Made by a program: the position numbers and the translations under genes
In this document: in pieces, positions 1-10,200 of the stretch
Position numbering within the stretch: position 1 is the stretch's first letter
Layout of the letters: each line of letters begins with the position of its first letter
Assembly: GCA_932521025.1 (NCBI GenBank)
Contig: OW051473.1
Location: 10,726,001-10,790,000 of the forward strand
Origin: Oscheius onirici
Taxonomy: Eukaryota; Nematoda; Chromadorea; Rhabditida; Rhabditidae
DNA length: 64,000 bases
Direction: 5' to 3'
Notes under the pieces: model-generated
Seen by the model: only the letters and a program-made list of their open reading frames with translations
What the model was told of the DNA's origin: nothing
Databases searched by the model: none

Positions 1-1493
1 GGAGGTTAGAGTTTGAAAAGCGCATGACCCGACCGCTTTCTAGTGCTGAGCGTAGACGTGAACGTCAGCGTGCCTCCAACGTCTGGGCTAATGGTTCCTG
101 CCGGTCCCGAGTCCTTAACGGACATGCAAATGGTAGGCACTTCACCTTTAATCTTAAAGCTTTTCTCAGGCTCCGTTTCAAACGGTCAAAACGCCGTCAT
201 TGTCGGAAACAGAGGCTCTGTGTCGAGACCACCACTGTCACCGCTTCACATACACATGACAACGTTTGATTCAGAAACACCTTTAACTTTTGAACAGGTA
301 AGATTACGTCTTAGCATTGAAGGAAGTGTAAGGAATGCAAAATTGCTGTGAGACCCATGAATCTGACGGTTACCCTCTTTTTATCGGTTTTTAGTTTTCT
401 AGCCGTGTGTACTACCCTGAACACTATACTTGGGCGACTCGACTCTATTCCGAGTCGGACTCGACTTGACTCGAGGCATCCCACGAGTCGACCCGATTCG
501 ATTCGACTCGAGATGGTCCTCGAGTCCGAGTCGACTCGACCCCATTCCGGATTCGAATCCGAGTCGAGTCGAGTCAAGTAAAGCGTTTCTAACGGGCTGT
601 AACTAATATTTCGCGTTTTATAGTTGTTTTATACTAGTATTTTACATTTTCACTCTAGTTTCTGAAACACTTTTCAAAAAAAACACCGAAAAATTTCGAC
701 TCGACTTGGAATCGAATCCGAGTCGGACTCGACTCGACTCGAGGCACCCCACGAGTCTTACGGAGATAATGTTTAAATCTTTTAAATGTTTGTTGTGAGA
801 TCCGTGAACATTAATACTCTACAAAAGATACTCAGTCAAATTCAAATTTCTCTGTGTATGGCTGGGGTCACTATGGTCACTAAATTATAGTAATCAAATC
901 CAAAATCCGTCTTCTTTGCTGATTCGAATATAGTTTTTGGATGAACTGTCCACGCCAAACACATTCGAACAATCCGGAAAATTGAAATGAAAATTTAAGT
1001 TTAAAGGTCTGTCAGTCTAATGAGTCTCACAGCGACTTTACTGCCAGTTTAATGATATGTAAAATTGTTATTTTAACCCTACTAACCTTTAGCTTCCTGC
1101 CGAACAGGACCTGCCACTAATCGACGAGGTAAAACATAGTTGCATTATGTTCCACTGGTGAATCCATACATGTTGTGTGATTGTCTGATTTCCCCTGTCT
1201 GATTTCGATATGCACAGAAAAGAGAGCACTAGATTCACATATTCAGAACCGTGTTTAACACCTTTTTTTTTAAGCTCCGATCGCCATCGCCACAACCCGG
1301 CGGCTGTCTGGTCCGATTTCATCCTGAAGCAGTCGACAAGTTCAGTATTGTTGCATTCCCATTGGCCTTCACCTGCTTCAATGTAATTTTGCACAATTTT
1401 TTATATAAAAAACAGTTTTAGCTCATCTACTGGTGGCACTACTTGTCACAAACGTTTGAGCAACAGTTCATGCCGCAGCCCGGCGCGCACTAG
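1..1493 (+). CDS. Cys-loop ligand-gated ion channel subunit, 3' end (partial)
   Basis: Five exons join in phase: <1-132, 170-297, 1093-1128, 1275-1382 and 1422-1493 (stop TAG at 1491-1493). The first exon is an Arg/Glu-rich stretch (residues RLEFEKRMTRPLSSAERRRE) typical of the cytoplasmic loop after M3. The fourth exon has the pre-M4 signature VDKFSIVAFPLAFTCFN, and the last exon continues LIYWWHYLSQ, so together they form the M4 helix that closes pentameric Cys-loop receptors. The family gates chloride or cations at the plasma membrane in response to a neurotransmitter. The ligand-binding half lies outside the window, so neither ligand nor ion can be assigned; the FPL..F..FN.IYW pattern fits anion-channel subunits best. 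The 38-bp intron at 133-169 puts the two first reading frames into register, which supports the model. The 795-bp intron 298-1092 carries a fold-back repeat. Confidence 0.8.
428..760. repeat. GACTC/GAGTC fold-back repeat in channel intron
   Basis: Two blocks (about 428-578 and 700-755) are made of iterated GACTC pentamers followed by their complement GAGTC, for example cgactcgactc early and gagtcgagtcgagtc at the end of the first block. The arrangement could fold into a hairpin. It lies wholly inside the intron 298-1092. Confidence 0.75.
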
Positions 1494-2393
1494 CTCCTGC
1501 AACGAAAATTGTCATAATTTGTTGTACAGATTTTTCTCGTGACCCCAGGGTATAAATATTGATTCCGTCTTTGTCTATTTTTCTGCAAAATTGTCTGGGG
1601 GAGAGAAACAAAAATAGACATCAACCCCCTCAGCTGCTGTACTGTCGACTCATGCCCCCGCCTCACTCTCTCTCTATCCGCTAGTAAGTCATTTTTACAC
1701 ACTCGCTGGCTCAGCTCTTAACACATTTTTAAAAACTTAATACATTGTTGTGATCGATGAACAGGATAACAAGGAGTTTTGGAACAATAAGTTTATTTTA
1801 GAGAGAAAATAATAACAACCACTCTAGGTGGGGAAGTATCACAAATCTGGGTAAAGGGAGGACAATATTCAAAATGGGAAAAGGTTTGGCACCCGAATCG
1901 TAGGGATGCGGTAGCGCGGGTATTTGAATAAGGGGAAAGATCCCAACACTTAACATTTATACATTTTTTTGTCACAGTAAGTAAAACACTTTACGCCAGG
2001 AACCCAAAATTCGAAGTAATGCCGAAGTATTCCCAAAGTTTTTGGGAATATTTCGGCTGGCTAAGCTGTGTTTTTAGCTGATTTACCTAAAGATATTCGT
2101 TATATAACTTTCATTTTTTGGTACTAAAACAAGTGTTTTGCCTCTGTCCTTCTAATTTTCGAGAAAATACGATCTATGACGTGATAGTTTACGCATGTCT
2201 GGACTCTCTAAACGATTGCATACGCCCCTGTTTTCTCTTACTCTTCCGCTGATTCATTTTCGTTGCTAAGTCAACTGACTATATCGATTTGAGCAGAAGA
2301 TTTCGCTCAGCCTGCTTCTTCTGTCCCAGCTGTGTCTATAAAAGACGAGCACCTGCAATTTCTCTCTCTTTTCCCTCTATTACGTCTTACAGA
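1494..2393. other. Intergenic, channel to UGDH
   Basis: No coding exon recognised. AT-rich with no repeat that I can delimit. It must hold the 3' end of the channel gene and the promoter of the UGDH gene. A pyrimidine tract ending in cttacag sits immediately before the UGDH start codon at 2394, as expected of an acceptor (cis or spliced leader). Confidence 0.4.
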
Positions 2394-3552
2394 ATGGAGG
2401 ATTCTTCCCCTAGCTTCAAAGTTGGAAAAATTGCCTGTATCGGAGCCGGCAGGAAATAAGAGCAGCGAAAGCGATCAAAGAAAGACGGCAGGTGTTTATG
2501 CCAACTGGGTGGCACCGGAGAAGATCATCACAACAAACACGTGGAGTGCCGAGCTATCTAAGCTGGTAAAAGGTCCAATTTGTAATCAGTGAAGAGATGT
2601 TTCAGGTCGCCAACGCTTTCTTGGCTCAGCGTGTATCTTCCATCAATTCCGTCTCGGCCATCTGCGAGGCTACTGGAACTGATGTTCAGGAGGTGCCAAG
2701 GCTATTGGCATGGATACTAGAATCGGAAACAAGTTTCTTCAGGCTTCTGTTGGTAAGGAGCTTTAGATGTATAACCAAACAGTTTGAACCATATTAACCA
2801 CAAGAAGCTGCTTAGGGCCTAACTGGAGGCAGTAGGCAGACTTAAATAGTTGTATTTGTGGACGGAAAAATTCTGTTCACTGTGAGACTGCGATGGGAAC
2901 TTTCATAGTACTGTAACGTGCATATCTTTTAGGCTTTGGAGGCAGCTGCTTCCAGAAAGATCTCCTCTCACTGGTTTACCTCTGCACTTCGCTGAACCTG
3001 GATCTTGTTGCCAAGTTCTGGATGAACGTAAGACCGTGCAAAATTGTTAAGTCTCTTAAGGTCATTGAAGTGAATGACTGGCAGCGCCGTCGTTTTGCCG
3101 ACATCATCGTGGAGAAGATGTTCACCACCGTCGCCGAGAAGAAAATTGCCATCTTTGGCTACTCTTTCAAGAAGAATACTGGAGATGCTCGCGACTCTTC
3201 GGTCAACGCCATCATCAGACATCTGGTCGAGGAGAAGGCGGTCGTCTCCATTTATGATCCGAAGGCGAGCAAGGAGGGAATCATTACTGATGTTTACTTT
3301 GTAATCAGAAGATTTTAAAGGTGTGAAAAGTGTTTCAGGGTCTTGGGGAGAAAACTCTCTACAAGCATGTCGACATCTGGGACAATCCCTATGATGCCGT
3401 TGAAGAGAGTCACGCTATCGCTGTTCTCACTGAATGGGATGAGTTCAAGGTAAGTATGGAGTTCCTAGTTAAGTTTTACTGTCAGTGATTTAGTTGAGTA
3501 TCAATATCTACCACGTTTAAATTTGGCGCTCAAAACTTAAAGGTTTAATGTA

Positions 3553-4355
3553 TTAGGTCGCCGGATAAGTGTTTTCCTTTTGCTCATAACTTTTTCCAGA
3601 TTCATCCAAATCGAGTGATCTTTTTTTAAAATGTAGGTCTAGCCGAGGCCGAATTAATAGGCTATATACGTGCTCTGGAAAGCTCATCGCTTGAGTACAG
3701 TGATCGGTCAAAGTTTTGATCAAAACACAATTTTGCCCATAACTCTTCAGGGTTGCATCCTACAAAAAAGTTGTCCACTACAATAATTTTTTTCTCAGAA
3801 TGACTAGTGTTTTGCTTTTTTGAAAAACGATTTTCGCCTTTTGGGAACACCAATAAACTGAAAATATCCGGATGGCGCAGTGGGTTTGGAAAATTCACGC
3901 TGGCACGACCAGAGTTCGACTCCGCCGTGAGTAAATCTTTTTGTTTTTTAACTGTAGCATTCTACTGGCCTCAAAATCATCCCTGTAAAACATTAGCTCG
4001 ATTGGTTGCATAATTTCGAATGGGGAACGATTTTGAGTCCCAAATTTCAGCATGTACCCCACCTCATGGTGATTTTTTGAGCTCGAATTTGATTTTTTGA
4101 GAAAATTACCGAACCGTTTAAGCTGATATTTTGCAGGGGTGATTCTTAGCCCAGTAGTATGCTACAAAAGGGCAAAATTGTGTTTTGATCGAAACTTTGA
4201 CCAATCACTGTACTCAGGCGATGAGCTTTCTAGGGCTCGTATATAGCCTATTAATTCGGCCTCGGCTAGACCTACATTTTAAAAAAAGATCACTCGATTT
4301 GGATGAATCTGGAAAAAGTTATGAGCAAAAGGAAAACACTTATCCGGCGACCTAA
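3553..4355. mobile_element. Mariner-like MITE with ~195-bp terminal inverted repeats
   Basis: The element begins ttaggtcgccggataagtg at 3553 and ends with its exact complement at 4355, flanked on both sides by TA (3551-3552 and 4356-4357), the mariner target duplication. The inverted arms stay near-identical for roughly 195 bp (about 3553-3750 and 4160-4355), differing at only a few positions. The tip resembles known mariner tips (TTAGGT/ACAGGT...GATAAGT). No transposase is encoded. It sits in the UGDH intron 3450-4741, in a position that leaves splicing signals intact. Confidence 0.85.
3869..3930 (+). repeat. tRNA-like (A box/B box) sequence inside the MITE
   Basis: TGGCGCAGTGGG matches the pol III A box and GTTCGACTCC matches the B box, spaced as in a tRNA or a tRNA-derived SINE. 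No cloverleaf with good stems can be drawn, so this is a relic rather than a tRNA gene. Confidence 0.45.
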
Positions 4356-4457
4356 TAGTGAAAAATGCTGTTTTCTACCAAATCGAAGCTCTAAATCTAT
4401 TCTTTAAAGTTGAGCGGTCTCTGTTCGTCTGTGTGTGGCCTCGGTGAGGGCAAATTG

Positions 4458-4529
4458 AAAAACGCTGGCGAGTACTCGAACCCGAGATGCTCGTGTGACA
4501 AGTTGCGCTCACTGGCACTGCGCCACGGA
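4458..4529 (-). repeat. tRNA-derived SINE-like relic
   Basis: On the minus strand GTGGCGCAGTGCCAGTGAG is followed by TCTCGGGTTCGAGTACTCG and then by a TTTTT stop signal. D-arm-like and T-arm-like stems can be drawn, but the A and B boxes each have one mismatch. It lies between the MITE and the penultimate UGDH exon. Confidence 0.4.
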
Positions 4530-4954
4530 AGTAAGTGTGTATTGGGAATATTTACGGATGATAGGCTGGCCTGTTGCTCTACTTGTGTGTTTTAACGAGG
4601 AGTTTTTCTCGGTGCATGGCTTCTTGCAATAAATAAAAATTTCCTATGGCCCCATATTTTCGCAATACTGTTCTCTGTTAAAGAAAAAAGATTATCTTCG
4701 ACCCAAATTGATACATGTAGGTCAAAACAAGTATATTTCAGAACCTGGACTACGAGCGAATGTACAAGAAGATGAGCAAACCTGCTTTCATCTTTGACGG
4801 TCACAGGATTCTGGATAAGAAGACTCTTCGCAAGATTGGCTTCACTGTTCATGTCATCGGTACGTTACTCTTTACCTCCTGCGCAAGCTATTTTTCAGGA
4901 AGTTCTAACGAAGAGACTGAGAACAACACAGCCACCACTTCCAGTGATCTGTAA

Positions 4955-7232
4955 ACATATCAATTTCTCTGTTTCTAAAATAAATCACCAGTTCACGAAA
5001 GTTCCTTATTGGGCTGTTGATGAGAGCGCGGTCACACTGTTTTTTAAACCTCGCGCGCGCGGGAGAGAAAAGTTTTCAACGGCGGACTGTGTCCACACTT
5101 ATTTGCTGCATATTCAGAGCTCGCAACACACATTCCACTCTGAACCTCAAAGCGGACTCTGAGTGAGTCCTTCTCCTGACCGCCGCCAGTCCGTAATCTC
5201 TTGTTGTCGCTCCCCGGCGTCCTCTGCCCTCTCCCTATTATGACACGTTCTTTCTGCGCTGCGAAACCCAAATCTGGCCTCTCTGCATATCACACAGTCT
5301 CGTGCTCTCTTACTGTGTGTAGGTCGCGGTGCACCCCCAGCCCTGCGCGCGCATCTTTCCCCCTCCCGCTCTGTATCGGCTATTTGCTAAGTGTCCACCA
5401 TCATCAAATTAGGACGTTTTCTTATTCTTCCCTATACTTTTGTTCCTTTTTTTACTTGGAGGCGGAGTCGCTTAAAAATTTTACGGGTCGTCCCTCGTAA
5501 CTTGAGCTCCCCTCCGCTTGCCTCATTTCGCGTCAGAATTGTTCCAAAACGATTTCCATGCCGTAAAATTTGAAATACTTAACTCCCAGCTATTTTGGCT
5601 TTAAATTTTGAACATTTTCCCAATTTTTAACATATTTACTATTCTGAATACAAATTTTCAGTCACTTTTCATGTGACCGCTGTGGAAAAATTTCACATTC
5701 ACATGTCTTAAACAATTTAAAGAAATCTCATCTGTTCCTTACCTATTTATTTTTAAAAAAATTTAAAATTAAGCTAACTTTAACAATAAGAATAAGTTCT
5801 GTGTTAACGTATCATTTTCCAAAGTCATCTTCTGGAAAAGATTTTAATTTTAAAGTTTTTCAAAAGGGCAAATTTCTTATATTTTTGCTTTATGTTTCCT
5901 GAATGATTGTACTTAAGGTACTCTAAATATTTAATATGTACTACTCCCATAAGATTTCCAATTTTCCCTTTATTGCCACTTGCAATCTCCTTCAATCCAT
6001 CGTCTCTGAACATCTTTTTGCCTTGTTCGCAAGGAAGCACGTGCGCAGCGGTGTGGAAAACGAATTCTGCCTAGATAAGGTGTTCAGCTGCACCACGGCC
6101 TGTAGATGGAATATCGATTTGCGCTGACCCTGAAATTATTTGTGACCATCTCTCGCGTACTCGGTCAGATTCCGACCCATTTTTTAGCCATCAAGTTTCG
6201 TTGAAGCCTCTTTTTACTGCCAACTTTGCCAAATGGCCATTGTTTTTTGGGGGGCACTTTAATGACCATCACTTCCGACGGCCCCTAGTGTAATCCGATT
6301 TGCATCAAAACATGCCAAGAAAAGAGGAACCCGTTAGCCATATGGGATGAAGAATGGCGGCCCGTTTAACAATGAAATAGCCTTGACATGGACTACCATT
6401 ATCCAGCCTCTTCTCCACAGACCGTATATGCAATTTTCTCACAGCTTATTGCTTGCATTGGCGGAGGGGCGCCGCCTCGCCATACTCTCCCTAAGAAGAC
6501 GTTTTATTGTTCTTTCCGGGTGTGTATCGTTAGTCTCCAGAAACTTCAATTTTTTAGTCCGCTCATATATTTTCAAGTTATGTAATGTTCAACAAAGTTG
6601 TAGTTTCCGTTACAGTATTGCGAAAGAAAGCTGAAAATGTTTTCTTCATATCTTTTCTTGTACTATTAAATTATGAGGGTGCAAAGTTTTACCCATTTTC
6701 AAGCTTCGAAATGTTCTGCAGAATTCGTCGAAAACTTGCAAAGCTGAAAAATGTAGAAATTTCTTTAAAAAGTCCCGAAATTTAGGGGGTTGGTTAACAA
6801 TACACACCCGCTCTTTCAAACCATGTGGTATTCCCTGGTCCGACTGAGCTGTCGTTTTACACCGCTCAGATTGTCACGGGTCATTCTCCAGTTCCTCTTT
6901 CTCACTTTAGTTTTTGCCCTTGAACTGAACAAGAGTGTATTTCCAGGTGTGTGCTACCTGCGTTCAGGAGAGCGTTTTTGATCCGATCTAAAGTGGCCTC
7001 AGCCAGTTTCCACAAATTTATTCTCACCATTATACGCTCTGGGCACTGTTTTCTGAGTCAGCCTTCTCAAAATGCTACGTGAGACGTGATTCACGCCGCC
7101 TCGCGCCCGGGCTTCAGAATTGATGCGTCTTTTTTTGTATTGTTTATTCAACAGCTTGTAGAGACTCTTTCTATTGTCTTCACGCCTCTTTCTCTCTTTT
7201 CGACTTTTCATTGTTGTTTTAGAAACACGGCA
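4955..7232. other. Intergenic, UGDH to ASPP
   Basis: I see no exon with a recognisable product. The block 5040-5360 is relatively GC-rich (CGCGCGCG runs), possibly promoter-associated. The rest is AT-rich without a delimited repeat. Confidence 0.35.
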
Positions 7233-10200
7233 ATGTATGCCACAGGAGCGTCGTCTTCTGTGAGCAGTCAGTTATCCCAGGTTGGTGTTTTTCACGAACT
7301 TTGTTTCTGCTCGCGTTATCTTTAAAAAAATTTCGACCTACCGCAGATCGTGGCGGGACCAGGTTATATATATAGTTTGTCTTTAATTGACCATTTATGG
7401 CTATTCTCTCTTTAAACGGTCTGGGAACAGTCATCCCTGAAATTTTGCATGTTGCGCTGACCTTCTTCACGTCAATTGAATAGGTCTATAAACCGGTCCA
7501 TTGTTGGACAGTGACCAACAAATGAAGCGACCAAAATATCGTCATGACCAGGCAGTTTCAGGTAGCTCTGATACATTCGACTGACAGCGTTCGCACCTTG
7601 GCAAATGGATCTCCCAGCACTTCCATTCCCGTCAACAGGGTGAGTCTGCGCCCCCATACACAGGCGGTTTTGTCTAGAGGTGACGGTTAGTCAAAAAGAA
7701 GAAGAGATTCTTGTCCCCCAGAGTCCCATTAGCTAGTCGTTGTTACAGCCACAGAGGGTGAGACGACCAGAGTGTACCAAATGTGGGTTATGTATCAGTG
7801 CGTGACAGTCTATCCCGTACTTTCTATGCCGGTAACAGCTTTCTAGAATCACTCTCAAAAAGGGGGAGTTATTCAGAGAGAGAGAGAGAGATAATGTTCC
7901 TGCTTTCCCCTAGTTATAAAAAGTTCCTCGATGCTTTCACCCGTTCCAGGAGTCTTCGTTTCCATAATCTTCTTCGCTTAGCAACTCGTTTCTTTCAAGT
8001 TTTCCTCCATGTCCGCGATATAGGCGAGCAGATTGATTGAGATTCGAACGGCTGTGGGCGATCAGCAAGCGCGCAGGCTTGATCTCGGACAGAGAGAGAC
8101 GAACCACCGTTCCGTCGACAATAGCCATCTTATTATAGTTGCATGTCACATTTCTGGTCGTCTCTTTCCCTTTAATGATTCCGTTCGGCTGTTATAGACG
8201 TTCAAGGTTCTCCCGGGCAAATGATATGGGATCGCTGACGCCTTTAGATCGCAATTGGCACACAGCCTTCTCATTTTTAAACTATGGTCAGCCAAAAAAG
8301 TACGTTTTCTGACATCTTGTCAGTCACTTTTCCCTTTACTCTTGGAAAAAAGTACGAGACGTTCCAGTCGTCTTCACCAACTACGATCTCGTCTGCAAAA
8401 AGATGACTCATTTGGGGTCATTTTCTTAGACACATCTCCGCGACTTGATTTCACATGAAAATGTGTAAAATGTCTCACCGACTGTCCCTATAAAGCTTTG
8501 ATAAGCAGATGATAAGACCTTCGGAGATCTGCGCTTTCCACACTCTTGTCTAACCTTCTATCACTATTCTCGAAAAAAATATTCTCGCCGGTTTAAAGCG
8601 CAGTAAAATATAGTCAAAATCCGGTCAAAGTTACTATTATCTCCGGGAGATACCCTAAATAAAATTTATGGTTACATTGACTGCGTAAGTCTTGTGTTAA
8701 AGCAGGTCAAACTCCTGTAGCTTTTTAACAGCGCCAGACATAGCCACCCTAGGACAGTAACAGAAGTTTTGTAAAAGAGTCAAAATTGTACCGGCAGCCT
8801 GGGTATTGTTCTTAAGTCTTAGCCCCCCTCCCCCCTTAAAGCAAGTCTCGTCCTATTGTTTCTTATACCTGTGATTTAGTTTTTTATATAAGTGGGGCCA
8901 GCCTTTCACCATGTCGCACTGGTACGTTGTCCGATTACAAATCTAAACAGAAGTCCAGTTCAATTCCCCAGTTTTGAAATGTTTTTTCTGCTGTAACACC
9001 AATGAATCTCTAATGAGGGATTGGTTACTGTAGAAGTAGCGAAAAACTACAATGTCTTTCCTTTCCCAACATTTTCCTCTGTACTCTCTCCATTTTTCAA
9101 GCTGGACCCATTAGTCGCGTCCCTTACCCACAGTTGTTCCTTGTTAGAACCTGCCTTATCTTGTTTTGACTTACTGATACCCACACTCTTGATCCGTGTC
9201 AATTGTAATGTTTGTGATAGTCTGCGAGTACACGCCGAAAAGGCACAGTTGTTTTCTCTAAGCCATCAATCAACTACCAACAATCAGGTGGATGCTCTGA
9301 CACGTTTCCACGATAAAAGTAGTAGGAATGCGCTGTGGACTGATATCTGATGACCTTACTAAGTTTAATATTAAACTGATTGCGCTTTCAGTGCCCAGCT
9401 GTCGCGAACGGCGGCTCTCGAATTTTTTCAAACTCTCCGAGCCGTCTCCTTTTAATTGAAATTGAAGAGTTTAAACCCGTCTTCCAAATGACGTTCCCAT
9501 AAAACGGCATTTCCCGGCACATGTGCCGTCCTGCTGACACAAACCTGTCTCCCTCTCATCAGTCTCTGTCCTTTACCTGCCTCGTTGACAGCTGATCCAC
9601 CGTCAGCCATTTTATCGTTCCGCCTTTTTATACACACATGCATTCCTTAAACTTTAACGATGACCACCAAGATTCTGCCACTCCTAGTGAACAAATAGAT
9701 TTATGGCTGGCGTGGCTGTCCCTTTGCAACTCACTCTCTTTCCCACTTTGAATCTTTCAAAACTGCTATTCTTGTGTTTTTGACTGATCTGTGAAAAACT
9801 CTCTAAGACGTTATCATCTCCAATTCCGCGCATTCCAGTGTGGCAACATCTCCGCGCAGTTATCAAAAGTGTCGGTAAGACGGATGGGTTCGTTTTTCAC
9901 GCATAGCTTAGAAGAACGGCTTTTCTCTCTTTCCGCTTAAGAGTCGTTAAATTCTCTCAATAGTTTGACCGATCACCTTTTGAAAAACTGATTGTTTCAA
10001 TGACTGGTCAGTCACACTTTGCAGAGAGATTGTCTTATCAAATTAGCTAAGTTCTCTTTATTGTTCAGGCTTTGCAAAATCTTCCACCACCTTCGGTGCG
10101 ACCGACTTTTGGGCGCGTCGGTCGTAAAAGTGTGAATACCGGATACGTAATGTAGCATCGGTGCCTATTGCTGTATAGCGAAAGCGCCAATTTTGAAATT

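Larger units (their letters stand above)
2394..4954 (+). pseudogene. UDP-glucose 6-dehydrogenase, disrupted copy
   Basis: The family oxidises UDP-glucose to UDP-glucuronate for glycosaminoglycan synthesis (C. elegans SQV-4, human UGDH). The start at 2394 encodes MEDSSPSFKVGKIACIGAG, the beginning of the N-terminal NAD-binding fold, and then jumps at about 2450 to sequence equivalent to residue ~215 of the family (YANWVAPEKIITTNTW). About 200 codons are missing and the frame meets TAA. A second frame change lies near 2475-2485. A third at about 2696 is a one-base loss after DVQEV; restoring frame reads [20 protein letters not shown]. The rest is well preserved: catalytic GFGGSCFQKD at 2935-2962, exon 3059-3300, exon 3339-3449 (HAIAVLTEWDEF), exon 4742-4859 ([11 protein letters not shown]) and the last exon 4899-4954. 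Either a recently decayed copy or an assembly collapse with base errors. Family assignment is secure; status is not. Confidence 0.85.

Noticed and set aside
9021-9350. 109-codon plus-strand open frame in the ASPP intron
   Set aside because: Low-complexity hydrophobic/Ser composition, not in phase with flanking ASPP exons and no donor at its end.
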